A DNA stretch of 64,000 nucleotides, taken from Ditylenchus dipsaci (Eukaryota; Nematoda; Chromadorea; Rhabditida; Anguinidae). The DNA lies in contig SADC01000854.1 in NCBI GenBank assembly GCA_004194705.1, positions 186,001-250,000 of the forward strand. Direction: 5' to 3'. A model generated the notes under the pieces. It was not told the origin of the DNA and did no database searches. It was given only the letters and a program-made list of their open reading frames with translations. Below are positions 11,100 through 22,864 of this stretch, piece by piece (the first letter of the stretch is position 1; each line of letters opens with the position of its first letter). Made by a program: the position numbers and the translations under genes.

Positions 11100-12360
11100 T
11101 ATGTATTTAAAAATCCACAATTGTTCATTCCTTTAATTTTTCGTATTAATTTTGTAGCCAAACAATGTTGAATGAAAAGGAAACTTAATAAATTTATTTA
11201 GAAAAATGGTCAAACCAAATAACCCATAACTTCTAAAAAAACACCATTGAGCTTTGTTTTTTAACATACCTTAGAGTTGATTTTATTAAAGGGTGGGTTT
11301 GTGTGTGTCCTTGTTTTTGATGATTTTTTTTGGATTAGATTTAAATGTTTGACGTGAAAATTTTGAATCTGATAAAAAAAATTAGTAAACCTGATTTGAA
11401 AAAGTACCATGTTTTTTACGGGCAAAGCTTTTCCCTGCATCTAAAGACTTTTTTTTGCATCTGATGAATTTTTTCTGCATGTAAAATACTTTATTTTGCA
11501 TCTAATTGCCTTCCAAGCTAAAAGAATTTTTGCAGCTTATTTACTTTTATTTTATCTAAAAAGTTTTCTATTTGAATCTTGGTTGTCAAAAGGGATTAAA
11601 GTGACATGAAGGGACAAAACGTTTTTTAATTCTATCTCGTTTTATTGGTTTGAAAATATTTGAAACTCGAAATTAAAAAGCCTAATTCAAAAGTTTTCGA
11701 ATTTTCGAGTGAAAAGTTTGAAATCGAGCGCTTGATTCGACAACTCTACTTTTGACAACCATGATTTGCATCTAATAAATGTAATTTTATAGATCACCAA
11801 ATCTCTTTAATCACCAATAACATTGAAAAAACAACACGGGGACCAAGACAAAATACGGAAAAATCAACAGGGAGGACCACGGCAATTTTTGCACCTGATT
11901 CTGTACTGATTCTGTACATGCAAAAAAATCTTTTAAATGCAAAACAAAGCCTTTTAGCTACAAAAAAACTTTTGACTGCAAAAAAGCTTTGTCCTTTTTT
12001 TACTTTAGCTGCAAAGGACAAAAAAAATATAAAAATTTCCAAAGTGCGTATCCACAAAAATACATTTATTACAAAACAATAAAAAATAACATATTGGCGT
12101 GTTATAATAACTGGCAGTGAATAAATGATGGTTTTTTGTATTGTTTCAGCAATTATCGCAAGCAGGTCGAGATCCTTAGTCTGTCTCCTAAGCACACCAG
12201 TCTCAAATAACAAACAGGGCAAGGATTAGAGCTGTCAAGAATCCTAAGCAAGTGATTGCAATGATGGACCATAATAGTTGCGCCACTCCCCACAACAAAA
12301 CTCTGAACAAAAGGAACGCTCCTTTTTGTCCGTCTCTTCCATCATCTTTTTCTCCAGCTA
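11100..12360. other. Intergenic, AT-rich, with dispersed TTTTTTGCATCT / GCAAAAAAGCTTT words
   Basis: No gene seen. Between 11430 and 11530 copies of TTTTGCATCTAA recur at about 20-base steps. Between 11920 and 12020 inverted relatives appear (ATGCAAAAAAATC, GCAAAAAAGCTTTGTCC). The latter matches the ends of the 42740-44278 element, so this is probably an old copy of that family, about 11430-12020. Confidence 0.45.
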
Positions 12361-12600
12361 AATTAAATTTTAAAGGACCATCGCCGTCTATGACAACGAT
12401 TGTCCCCGCCAATTTAAGAAGATTTCCTAATCATTAAACTTCTGTACGGATTTTCAGCTTGGTTTCTAACAAACTTCACCTAAAATTAAATTCTAGGCCT
12501 TGTTTTTTTTAAAAACCAAGTTGAAGTTCAGTGATTAGGATAAAATTTTTGAATTGGCGGAAACAATTTAGAACGCGTGACCACGGTCCTTTTATAAGTC
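12360..12600. repeat. Foldback MITE, CTGTACGGATTTTT family
   Basis: The outer arms carry CCTTTAAAA...GACAACGATTGTCCCCGCC on the left and the degenerate inverse on the right. The inner arms are CTTCTGTACGGATTTTCAGC and an inverted TTAAAAACCAAGTTGAAG. The TGTACGG end of the right arm is partly lost. It lies just 3' of the minus-strand gene at 12645-14621. Confidence 0.7.
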
Positions 12601-12612
12601 AATAAAAAATTG

Positions 12613-12618
12613 TTTATT
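12613..12618 (-). promoter_or_regulatory. Polyadenylation signal (AATAAA on minus strand)
   Basis: TTTATT on the plus strand, 27 bases past the proposed stop codon (12645-12647) of the minus-strand Q/P-rich gene. Confidence 0.4.
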
Positions 12619-12644
12619 TTACCTTCATAGCTTTTCGGAAAGTC

Positions 12645-14621
12645 TCAAATCAGCCGGAGCTGGTGGTGGGGGAAGTAGAAGGGTGGAGGGCTGGAGCCAT
12701 GCCGAATTGTGGGTACTGCCAGAAGGGTGGAGGTGTCATAAATGGATTAACCATATTGCTGGAGACATAGATTGTCGAGAGTCGTAGAGCACTAGAGCAC
12801 CTTCAGGTTTGATTCAACCACGTTTGGCGCTAGATTAAGGCAACTACCGCAGCGCACCCGGTTGGATGCTAGTGTTCTGTAAATTAGTCTTGGACTTGAT
12901 ACATCATAGTAAATGGTCACTTTGGATGTGAAAGTGATTTTCTTTTATATATTTAAATTTTATCTATTGAAGGGTTATCGAAAATAGCATAGCGTATAGC
13001 CTCTAGTAATCCCCTACCCTCTAACAATTCTCACCCCTCAATTTTTTGACTAAGATTTTAGAGTTAAGCCCATTTTTGATTTAGAGTTTTAAAAATTTTC
13101 AGGGGTTGAAAATAAATCCCCATGGGGATCGGTAAAGTAAATGATTTGAAATATGCCATGAACAAAACGAACAAAGCCACAAAAAAGCTAAATTTTAATT
13201 GTGTGATCTACAATTTACCTATCTCTTTGAGCAGGCATATGTCACAGTTGGCAGGATATAACTTTTTTGGCCAGGTGTGACTTTTTAAACTTTTTTATTT
13301 TCATTTGCTCGTTTTCTTTATGACACTCCCCGAAAACTCGAAATAATATGAGCCTTCATACAAATGGATCATAAAGACCGCACCCTGCCAACTTTGCATA
13401 TAGTACAGCCAGTTATAGGATCAACCAAAAAATTTCTGACAAAATGACACACCTGCGACTGTGCACGGAGTGAGTGTCGATTGTAGCTGGATTGAACTGG
13501 GACAGTGACTTGGGCTCGTCCCCATTAATGGAGTCCCTCTGCCATTCAAAGCAGTAGCTGCTCTGCCAGACCTGGAGTTAGGCGAACTTTCTGCGCTTAC
13601 CATTGGTCCGTAGTGGTGCACTGGTTGGTGGTGATGTGGGGCGTTGTGATGGCGCTGAAAATACAAATCAATAATCTTGCATACCTCGAATGATTTACAA
13701 AAATTGAAAACCTTCAATAAAACCTTTTTAGAGCTAGTTTTCTGTTAAAGATTTATAAAGTAGCACTTTTATTGATGTGAGACATTTGTGTCGAGTGGTA
13801 TGTGTGTAAGAGGCGAAGATTTTGTTGGTTGATATATAGGCATGCGGGAGTAGAGATCAGGGCTGCACCGGGTTCTCTTTTTCTGCTTTTTTTTCTGTAA
13901 TTCTTCTTGTAATACTTCTGTTGTCTGTTTTTTTTCTGCTCGTTTTTTTTTGGTGAAATTTTGTTTTTCTGTTTTTCTGCTTCTGTCTTTTAACCGGTCC
14001 CAGCCCTGGTAGACATGAATGCACAAACTTACCTGATACATCAAAGAAATGTTATTATCGAAAGTAAATCATTTAAGGTCAAATTGCCAGTTATTTTATT
14101 CGGCTTCAGCGCATTAGTGAAATCCAGGGAAAAATGTGTGCCTCGAGTGCGAATTGAACCTATGACCAACTTTCATCGATTTTAGCTCCATAATATTTGC
14201 GTCTAAAAAAACGATCGATATTGTCGTTGTGTTTGTGTTCAGAACATTTATTACTGCAACTGGTTAGGCGGACTCTAAGCTCCAGTAGAAGCTGTATTTA
14301 TCGAACCAATCAGAATATTTATCCCACCATTGACATGCTCATTGAGGGTCTCTGGAAACACTTCTGTTAGGTGGAGGAGGGGTTTTGTAAGCCTGTTGCT
14401 GCCGCATGTTGTTGACTGTTGCTGATCCTGTTGCAGAGGTCTGCTGCTGTTGTTGTTGCTTCTCTGGATGTGAATACGAAGGAACCTGATTTGTGAAGAT
14501 TGATCTGGCATTCCCCTTTGCTGTTCACCGGGCCAAGTGTCTGAGAGAGGGCTGGTTGGAGACTGGTTGGTGGAGCCATTAGGAATAACACCAAATACTC
14601 CTTCACAGAACTGGTGTTGCC
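12645..14621 (-). CDS. Unidentified Gln/Pro/Ser/His-rich protein, 3' exons
   Basis: I do not recognise the family. Three exons can be read on the minus strand. The first (about 14621-14330) encodes QFCEGVFGVIPNGSTNQSP, SDTWPGEQQRGMPDQSSQ, then a run of six Gln, RQQQAYKTPPPPNRSVSRDP and SMSMSM. The second (about 13654-13453, acceptor TTTTCAG, donor GTGTGT) encodes RHHNAPHHHQPVHHYGP and ESSPNSRSGRAATALNGRGTP. The last (about 12810-12645) encodes DSRQSMSPANMVNPFMTPP, FWQYPQFGMAPSPPPFYFP, HHQLRLI and a stop. The frame must be corrected at CAAAT, CCCTCA, AGCAATATG and CTCCAGC, each by one base added to a run. Low-complexity composition suggests a regulatory or RNA-associated protein; function unknown. 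The 5' part was not found. Confidence 0.45.
13005..13135. repeat. Decayed MITE of the TCTCTAATAATCCCC family
   Basis: CTCTAGTAATCCCCTACCC on the left and AATAAATCCCCATGGGGAT on the right match the better copies at 26600-26822, 33506-33640 and 61909-62048, which end in CCGTATTTTCTCTAATAAT. The gene's intron surrounds it. Confidence 0.4.
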
Positions 14622-14964
14622 GCTGAGAAGATGACCAAAATTATTGAAATCAACCAAAATTATAATAAAGTGGATCGCAGAGGATTCGAAGAAAAAGAGA
14701 GAGAGATACTTTTGGCGGGGCGCTACTCTTATAGGAATTTGGGTTAATTAATTGTGTCTTCTGCTGCAATAGAAGACAAAGGAGGGTGGGGGGGATAACA
14801 AATAAATGATGATAAAGACGCAATCCCTAACATCTCAAATTCATTCTCTCGACTTAAGGATTAGATTATCCTGTTTTGGCAGACTGAATCGACAATCGAG
14901 ACAATTACAGTCTTTTTACACAAAAGGCATTTGTAAAACAAAAGACTTAAAGATGTTTTGTCTG

Positions 14965-15170
14965 GACTGTCCCCGCCAATTCAAAAATTTCGCCTAATCG
15001 TTTGTTCTGTACGGATTTTTTTGGTTTTACAACAACAAACAATGTCGAGAATTTAATTTAAGGTGAATTTGTGTTAGAAACCAAGCTGAAAACCCGTACA
15101 TAAGTTTAATGGTAAGGACTTTTTTGAATTGGCGGGGAAAACCGTTGTCGGAGACGGCAACAGCTCTTTA
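14965..15170. repeat. Foldback MITE, CTGTACGGATTTTT family
   Basis: CTGTCCCCGCCAATTCAAAA then TTCTGTACGGATTTTTTTGG on the left; GAAACCAAGCTGAAAACCCG, then GAATTGGCGGGGAAAACCGT and the CGGCAACAGCTCTTTAA tail on the right. Arms are inverted around an AT-rich centre near 15050. Confidence 0.75.
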
Positions 15171-15484
15171 AGTTTAAATATCTCTAGTTGAGATGGTAAA
15201 AAATACTTTTTATAAATAAAAAATGCTGCCAATCGGGATGATTTCTCTAAGCGTTTCAAGCAAATCGCTGTTAAAAGTGTAATAAACACCAGTAATCAGC
15301 ACTTTTCGGTCAATTATGTGCTGATAGCCTTCACTTCGGAACCCTCAGCTATAAACAAGTATATATGCAAGTTGATTGACCAGATTTTTTCGACCAATAC
15401 ACAAAAAATGGAAATCGTGTTTTGACCCAAAAAGCGACTGAATCACACCTCAACCAAAGACGGAAATTGTGACGAAGAGAAAAT

Positions 15485-16185
15485 ATACTTAAAGGGGAGT
15501 GTATCTCTTGTCCGTATCTGGTCCGCATGGAAATCGTTTGAATTCAAATTAAACCACTTTCTAAGCTTGCTGGTTCTAATCCTCATGGTTGTGAACTTTA
15601 TTTTTTTCACACGTTATTTGACATTTACAAAAAATTGTCGGGGTCTTGCAAACTGAGCTAGATTATCAGGCATGGGTCCACAAGCGTAGTAGCTAAGCTA
15701 CAGTTAAAACCAAGAATAGAAATTGACTTTCGTCCGAAAATCGTAATTTTTATAAATCAAGTTATCCAAGCTACCCGATTCCTGAAGTAATTATTGACGT
15801 ACTGTCTATTTGTATTTGATGAGGAATTTTTCATGAGGTACCTTGCGTATTTCTGACTCCAAAAAAGGCTATCACTATTAAAAAGTAATAAAAAAAGACC
15901 GATAGATAAAATAGGCATAAACCGAAATATATGGTTTCTGGCTGATTTCGCAAATTTAAGACAGTTGTTGACTAAAAAAGCAATCACGGAAATCTTTCCA
16001 ATAGATTCGTCGATATTTTTTTAGCATGAATTCAGCTCAATCACTGGAAAACTGCGAACAAAACTAAGTTTACACCAGAGGGATTCGAACCAGCAAGCTC
16101 AAAAAGTGGTTTCATTTAAATTTAAACGATTTCCATGCGGGACCAGATACGGACAAGAGATACACTCACCCTTTAAATAAAAACA
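15485..16185. repeat. Foldback element, about 700 bases
   Basis: The left arm (about 15494-15600) contains GTATCTCTTGTCCGTATCTG, GGAAATCGTTTGAATTCAAA and GCTTGCTGGTTCTAATCC. The right arm (about 16078-16178) contains the complement GGATTCGAACCAGCAAGC, AAACGATTTCCATGCGGGAC and CGGACAAGAGATACACTC. The GGATTCGAACC string resembles a tRNA T-loop but is only the arm sequence. The flank at 15355-15480 is repeated, inverted, at 19380-19895. Confidence 0.7.
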
Positions 16186-16189
16186 ACAG

Positions 16190-17580
16190 AAAATAGTTTT
16201 ATAAACTAATTGAGATTACAAAAAAAAGCATTCCTTAAAAAGTATTTATTTCCTCTAATAGAATGACATGTCGGTCTATTTTTCGATGCCCCAAAAATCA
16301 GGAAAATTTTGGGTCGATCTCGAAATTTCTGTGTGAGAACCCAAAATTCAAAAAGCGGAATCGGTAAAGCTCGTCAGAGTTAAGAAAATGCAATAAACAC
16401 AGGGCTGCCATCTCAAAATTAAAAAAAGGACACTTGCTCAATAAAACAGGAATTTGAAGGAACAATTGCATTGTATCTAGAGCTTATTTCCATTTTAGAG
16501 CGAAAAAAAAAAAGATTTTGACTTAAACTTCAAAAATAAAAAAAGATTTAGGGTCCCGAAAAAAGGACGAATTTTTTAAAAAAAGACATATGGCAGCCCT
16601 GAATAAACAGCTTTGCAAAAGGTTTTCTGTGGGATGAGATACAGACCCCAAATTAGGGGGTATCGCTCTATTGAAATTGTCGTTCTATTAGAAGAAATAC
16701 GGTATGAAAAATTTTCAGACAATCATATTACGTCTGTCCATCCTGATAGAAACAAAAAATTGCAAATTTTGAGCAATTTTCAATCAAAAAATGTGTTTCA
16801 AATAAAAATTGACTAACTTTGACAAAATTAAAACTTTCTTTTGCATGTTGCACATCAAAAAAATAAAAGCGATCTTAAAATAAAAGCATTCTTATCTAAA
16901 TGTTGATTTTTATTAAAAAACTAAAAAATTTTATTAGAAACAACCTGACACTAAAATAAGGCAGTTTACTACTGATGGTCTTCCTAAATTAAATTAAACA
17001 AAAAAGTACTTTTCTCTCTTAAATCTGCTCTAATTAAACAGCACAAATCAGTTAAATTAGAAGAGAAAAGTAGGAGGAAACAGCCTTGACTACAACTACT
17101 GGACTAAACTCTTTTTTGACAGATCACCCCGTGAATTGGGAGAAATAGTGTACCCATAAATTGGAAAAGAGCTCTTCGGATAGATGTTTTGTGCACTGCA
17201 CCAGCAAGGTCATATATCCCACCTCTACTTACTTTCTATGCCAAATGGAGTGGTTTTCTCGGCATCGTTGGATAGAAAAAGGGAAGCTCAAGACCCATTG
17301 ATAGAGCCTATTATTGGATGGGTCAAGAGGTCACTAGCATTCCATTAGAGCATGGGATTGAGACAAAAGAAGTGCACAATAGCAACTCTACTACCAAAGA
17401 AGATTATTTCTAGAAAAATGAGATGGTTCTTATAATAAAAGAGGTGTGAACAGAGAAATAATGGAGCAGGAAAAGAAGAAACAGAAGCGGAATAATCTTG
17501 CAAAAGGTCAAAAAAATATTCTTTGGCAAGAAATTGTATTGTGAAAGATAAAAATTGGAATCTAGTTCAGCATATTAGAT
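16190..17580. other. Gene-free AT-rich stretch
   Basis: No convincing gene. A block near 16400-16600 (GGGCTGCCATCTC... and GGGTCCCGAAAAAAGGACGA ... GGCAGCCCTG) forms a decayed inverted repeat whose word AAAAAAGGACGAAT recurs at 10478-10495. The remainder to 17580 is unassigned. Confidence 0.4.
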
Positions 17581-17588
17581 CTTTAGTA

Positions 17589-18209
17589 TTAGGTCGTGTC
17601 AAAAGTCGCACCGTTTTTTTTCAAAAGCAATATTTGTGGCATTGTATTTTTACCATAGATTTTTAACAATTTTTAAAAGTTTAACACTTATTTTGTAGCT
17701 GAGATTCTCAAATATAAATGAAAACGAAAAATCAAACACGAATAAATCGGACAATACTTTTTTTTTGGCGCAAAAACACTTTTTTGGCGCAAATTTTTGT
17801 TTTGTGTAATTAAATTAAAAATTTCAACTTTTTTAAAAAAGTTTTAACGTCATCATGTAGCCCTGCTCTTCTAGTTTCTGATGAGGTATATATCATTCAT
17901 TACATTATCTTGAAAAATGTGATACAAAAAGGTAAAAGTATGAACCAAATTAGAGCAACAATTTGGTTTATACTTTTACCATTTTGTATTACATTTTTCA
18001 AAGATGATGCAATAAATGATACCTCATCAGAAACTAGAAGAGCAGGGCTACATGATGACGTTAAAACTTTAAAAAAGTTGAAATTTTTAATTTAATTACA
18101 CAAAACAAAAATTTGCGCCAAAAAAAAGTATTGTCCGAATAAATCTGTGGTAGAAATACAATGCAACAAATATTGTTTTTGAAAAAAGCGAACTTTTGAC
18201 ACGACCTAA
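17589..18209. repeat. Mariner-end MITE/foldback, 621 bases, TA target duplication
   Basis: It starts TTAGGTCGTGTCAAAAGT and ends with the complement ACTTTTGACACGACCTAA, flanked by TA on both sides (17587-17588 and 18210-18211). The TTAGGT...CAAAAGT terminus is the type seen in mariner elements such as Hsmar1. The arms remain complementary to the centre near 17910-17990, which repeats AACCAAATTAGAGCAACAAT-like sequence. No transposase gene remains. Confidence 0.75.
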
Positions 18210-18761
18210 TATTTGCGGAAAAGCTTGAAGCACAAGAATTTTTTGCGCACAAAAGTAAATTGCTGTTAATCAGAAAAAAAAGCAGCGAATGAAGCAGCTG
18301 ATGGAAGCTGTCGCAAATAATCTTCCGTTGTCCTTGGGGCCAAAAATTTGGGTCTAATTAGGGTGGAGTCCTCTAGGGTCTCTTTTCCATTTTTCGAATT
18401 TTTGTCTTTTTATTGTTTTTTGTAATAAGAAAATCAATATGATATTGTTCCATTGGGTGCTTAGTCTAATCCGATCTGATCAAATGGTGGAGTGAAAGAA
18501 TTTGTAAGCAATTTATCAAGGTATGCTTGTAACTTTTCTTCTGGTTCATAAAAGTGATTTTCTCTAGAATAATAGTTATCCATAACAGTTAGAGTTCTCA
18601 TATATGGAAAACCTAGATTTCGCTAAACCAGATTTATAGCTAAATAGATGCTAGGTAGGGTTTGGCAGCTTAAAAGCCGAAATATGGTTTCGGGCTTTTT
18701 TGAACTACGCAATCACTGTACTGCCAAATATCTTTTTGCCAAATTTCAGTTTGCAAGTTTC

Positions 18762-19248
18762 GGCGCTACTGCGATACACCTACCACCCCCCCTCCTCCAA
18801 AATAGCTTCTTTGATATAGCCATCCGATCCCCCCCCACCAAATCATGATTTTTAGGAGTGTTTAAAAAACCATTTTTATGTGATACTTTTGCCGTAAAAG
18901 GCGTAGAAAAGCAATTTGAAGAGGGACAAAGGCTGTATAGGGAGGGAAAGGACAAAATAGAGGCCACTTTAGAGGCCACTTTAAGGCCCTTCAAGGGTTA
19001 AAAAAATGGTTAAAAAAAAATAAAGATGTTGAACATAGTTTTGTTAACTGGACCTACCGCATAAATAAACTCTGTATGCATGCCTTTCATGCATCCAGAG
19101 ATTCCCTTCCCCTCCCAATACAGCCCATAATCCCTTTAAAATTGTTTTTAGGTCTTTATGGCAAATTATCACATAAAAATGGGTTAAAACTACTCTTTAA
19201 AATCTTGATTGTGAGGGGGCAAGAAGGGGGGTATATCATAGTAGTGTC
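18762..19248. repeat. GGCGCTACT-end element, 487 bases, 8-base target duplication
   Basis: It begins GGCGCTACTGCGATACACC and ends GGTATATCATAGTAGTGTC. The target duplication CAAGTTTC is perfect (18754-18761 and 19249-19256). C-rich and G-rich tracts sit just inside the ends. Relatives with the same terminus are at 38731-39346, 61603-61835 and, incomplete, near 33994. The interior shows short inverted arms and no gene. Confidence 0.75.
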
Positions 19249-19408
19249 CAAGTTTCAATCTCTCCGCAGGCTTTTAGTGGCATTTGGAACATGGTCAGCC
19301 ACTGATCTACTGTGAAAGTGACGCGTGGTTGTTTTTATTTAGGTTGTTTTTATGGTTGTTTTTATTTAAGTATTTTTTCTCTTCCTCACAATTTCCGTCT
19401 TTGGTTGA

Positions 19409-19791
19409 GGGTAATATTTAATTTTGCCCCCTAATTACTGGAAAAATGCCACTAATTCGCTGAAAAATGCCCCCTAATCTTAAATTGAATATTTTTACTT
19501 AATTTACGTTTATTTTTCAAATTATTTTTGACCATTATGTAGCTCAAGATCTCAGCTTTGTATCGAGCTATCAAACTCTATTGAATGGTTTAGCAAACGT
19601 AGAAATTTAGGAGTTTGAAAAAATATGAGAAAAACAAAAGTTACTTCATTCAAACCCCTAAATCTCTACATTGGGCTGCATGATAGTCAAGACAAATTTC
19701 GAAAAAAAACGTAAAAATCGAGAAAAAAAACTTTCAATTTCTGATTAGGGGGCATTTTCCAGTAATTAGGGGGCAAAATTAAATACCACCC
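19409..19791. repeat. GGGTGGTATTTAATTTTGCCCC-family foldback, 383 bases
   Basis: Both ends carry TATTTAATTTTGCCCCCTAA facing outward-in, with the word AATGCCNCTAAT iterated on each side. It interrupts a repeat whose uninterrupted inverted copy is at 15355-15480. The flanks TTGGTTGA (19401-19408) and TTGGGTTGA (19792-19800) are duplications of TTGGTTGA in the empty copy (15450-15457, inverted). A larger family member is at 62939-63993. Confidence 0.75.
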
Positions 19792-19799
19792 TTGGGTTG

Positions 19800-20655
19800 A
19801 GGTGTGATTCAGTCGCTTTTTGGGTCAAAACACGATTTCCATATTTTTCTGTGTTGGTCGAAAAAATCTGGTCAATCAACTTGCATATAAATGTCTTGTT
19901 ACTTCTGTTTACTGTTGCAAAAATGGTTTTTGAACAAATGTCAAGATTTTATCAAATTTTCTTTATAGTATTAGCAATATTTGGGCTATGTTTCTCTTTC
20001 ACGTTTTTTATAAATCAATTTGTTTCGGAGTTTCATTTATACTAAATTAGGCGAAGCTCAACGTTACGTAATACAGCAAGATATTATGAGAACGGTTTTT
20101 TTTAGAAAATCTTTAGCGATGAGTATCATTTTTAAGCCTCAAGGTCATAGGTTTTTCATGCAGAATTTACACTTTTGGGTATATTCTTGGATTTTTTAAA
20201 AAATTTTATTACCAAGTCGGAAGAAACTCAACGTAAGGCGCCCGATCACCTTGTATCATTTCATCAGTATTCTTTTTGATTTAAAAAAAAGCACCCTCAA
20301 AATTGGTACATTGCATCTTTTTCGTAAGATAATATCGTGGTGCGTAAGATATCTGTAAGATATGATTTTATCTGACAGATAAAATTACATCTGTAAGATA
20401 AAATTTATCCGTCAAATAAAATTTTAGTTTTAAATAAAATGAGTAGGTAGTTAATGAATGGGTTACAAAATTGAGAGTTTTGTATTCTCAGCACCGTGCT
20501 CCCGCAGGAGCATGAGAAATTACCGCAATGAAATTAGTACAATGAAAATTAAAATGTTCGGTTTCCGTTACGAAAGTCGTTTATTTTTTCCGATAACTAA
20601 AGCATAAAAGTCCAAGAGTAAAAATTATTTTATGGCATTTGTTTCTTCTTTTCTC
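19800..20655. other. Gene-free stretch with short ATCTGTAAGAT repeats
   Basis: Bases 19800-19895 continue the repeat interrupted by the preceding element. Around 20330-20420 short copies of AAGATAAAATTTATC and ATCTGTAAGATA recur in both orientations. No gene seen. Confidence 0.4.
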
Positions 20656-20659
20656 TAAG

Positions 20660-20970
20660 GATCAAATTGAATTGTTGCCCCTAAAGTCTGAATTCTTGCC
20701 CCTTTTTTAATTATTTCTTGCCCCTATTTCGAATTTAAATAAAAAACTGAAGTCTTGCTCCTTTTTTCTGAAATGTTGCCCCTTCTTAATCAAAAATCAG
20801 GTAAATTTCTCCGATTGGCGCCTTCGATGAAAAATCGGAAAATTTCACGATTTTGAAGGGGCAACATTTTAGAAACAAGGCGCAACATTTCAGTTTTTAT
20901 TTAAAATTTGAAAAAGGGGCAAAAACAATTAAGAAGGGGCAAGAATTCAGATTTTAGCAGCAACAATTTA
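20660..20970. repeat. Foldback with word AAGGGGCAAGAATT
   Basis: The left arm reads TTGCCCCTAAAGTCTGAATT, CTTGCCCCTTTTTTAATTAT and CTTGCCCCTATTTCGAATTT. The right arm carries the inverse with GGGGCAACATTTTAG, AAAGGGGCAAAAACAATTAA and AAGGGGCAAGAATTCAGATT. The centre is near 20825. The word resembles that of the 19409 and 62939 elements without being identical. Confidence 0.65.
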
Positions 20971-20977
20971 GTTAAGC

Positions 20978-21447
20978 GCATTCACAATGAGAAGGCTGTT
21001 TGCGGATGCTAAACCAGACTTCACACTCGAAAATGGCCATAACTTTTTTTAAAATTTTCAAAATGATTCTTTTGGTGCCATCTTGTAGCTATGATTCAAA
21101 TCTACAAGATGAGCTATTGATAAGCTAGATATTGTGTGAAAAAATTAAGTTAAAAAAGAAAGACTCCGCCCAAGCATCCGCACTCGAATTCGAGTTAGGA
21201 TTCTGACGGAGTCTTGAAATTTTATCTGAGTTTTTAGAGCAACATTCACTCAGTCAATAGCTCATTTGGTAGCCATAAACCTCAACTATATGATGTCAGA
21301 AGCTATATAAGCAACTGAAAAGTAAAAAAAACTGCACCAACTGAATAATTTCGGGAGAACAGTAAAAATAGGCAGGATTCTGTTTCGTGGATTCTCAGTG
21401 AGTAGTCTGTTTTAGCATCCGCAAACAGTCTCCTCATTGTGTATGCA
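20978..21447. repeat. Foldback element with GGATGCTAAAC arms
   Basis: GAGAAGGCTGTTTGCGGATG (20989 on) and its complement CATCCGCAAACAGTCTCCTC (21416-21435) form the outer arms. The inner arms hold the motif GCCATCTTGTAGCTATGATT and an inverted counterpart. The right end is abutted by the target site of the element at 21449. Confidence 0.65.
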
Positions 21448-21448
21448 C

Positions 21449-22629
21449 GGCTCTAGGTGAATTCATCCAAGGTGAATTCATCCAACGGTGAAATCATCCA
21501 ATTTTTGTCCTGACACGATTTCTTTTAAATACGGTTTTAAATTGTGTTTTCTCGTCAGTGTTGTGTTGTTGCATTTTTTGTTGCGGTTTTTCGTATTTTC
21601 ATGATCTCTTTAATTTATTTACTAGAAAAGGCACCCGGCCAAAGGCCGGTGCTAGAACTTTTGGGTGCCACATGTGCCTTAGCCCGTTAGACCACCCCCC
21701 CCCTGGATACGTGCCTGCTCCTTGGCACTCGCTTCGAGGTACTACTTCTTTAGTACTACCTCTTATGTACCCATACTTGAGACACTCCATCTGAGCGCCA
21801 CTACCTGAATACCACCTATTGGGCATGAAGACCTGGGTGACACTACCTGGAGAAATGTATATTCACACCTGGGTACCACTTCCTGCTCAGCCCATCTCAG
21901 TATCCCTCCTGGATACTCCCTGTTAGTGTCGCAGATGCGTTGCGCTTTTCGTTAGGTTTTGACTGTTTAGGCCAAATACGGATGGATCGGGCGTACCACG
22001 TGGTGTAGGGTCCATTCTGGTGCTCCGTCGTCCATCCTGACCGTTCAAGTTATCCACATGGTTTCAATGGCTATTTCGGTAGTTCGGGTAAATGTACGTG
22101 ATTTGGGTTTATTCTGGTGCTCATGGTTAATCCTAGTGATTCGATTGTAACCACATAGTTCGGGGTCCATTGAGGTGGTTTGAGTGTTGATTCATAGTGT
22201 TCAGAGTTCATCTTGGTGTTTTAGGGTTCATTTTGGTGCTTCCCGGCCCATCTTGGTGGTTCGGGTGTATTTCGTGGCTTTTGGTCTATCATGGTGGTTG
22301 GACCATAGCTACCTACTTGCACTCTTATGAAAAATTGTTAGAGTTGTATAAATTAAAATTGTTAGAATTGTATAAATTGGTTGGTTGTAATCAGTGTTTC
22401 CAAAAAGCAGAAGCGGAATTGCACAAGCAGAAGCATAATGTCACAAGCAGAAGCAGAATTTGACTAGAATTTTGACTAGATTCTGCTTCTGCTTGTGCAA
22501 TTCCGCTTCTGCTTTTTGAAACACTGGTTGTAATGTCAATAGAATAGGCGGAACGAAAAATATTTAAAGAAAACGTGTCAAGACAAAAAAATTGTATGAA
22601 TTCACCTTTGGATGAATTCACCGTCGCCC
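21449..22629. mobile_element. Word-end element, 1181 bases, word GGTGAATTCATCCAA
   Basis: The left end has three copies of GGTGAATTCATCCAA (one variant), the right end two inverted copies (GAATTCACCTTTGGATGAATTCACCG). The target duplication GTATGCAC is perfect (21441-21448 and 22630-22637). The interior shows no transposase: 22190-22300 is a run of TTCATCTTGGTG-like degenerate repeats, and 22398-22525 is a small foldback with AGCAGAAGCAGAAT. Non-autonomous. Confidence 0.75.
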
Positions 22630-22864
22630 GTATGCACCTTTACATCCTTTCTCTAATGCGTGCAACAGTTTTAGTTGTTGAGATGATCAAATAAACATTT
22701 TCGAAAAAACATTGAGTTGGCGATGTGTCTACTCGAAGAATTTTAAAACAAACTTCATATACAAAATATGGGTTGACCAATGGTAATTAGCTGGTGCTTG
22801 TCCGGCAAATGTTTTTGTCGATATCTTATCGTTTGTTTTACATATTATAAATATTGTTGATTAA

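Noticed and set aside
12203..12412. Frame starting MAGTIVVIDGDGPLKF with a hydrophobic tail
   Set aside because: The start is the foldback MITE's GACAACGATTGTC...GGTCCTTTAAA arm; no conservation beyond the repeat.
13769..14044. Lys-rich frame KQNFTKKKRAEKKQTTEVL
   Set aside because: Produced by T-rich intron sequence between two exons of the Q-rich gene; no splice support.
16078..16100. GGATTCGAACC (also near 23752 and 14150) as a tRNA T-loop
   Set aside because: No acceptor stem, D arm or anticodon arm folds around it; it belongs to foldback arms.
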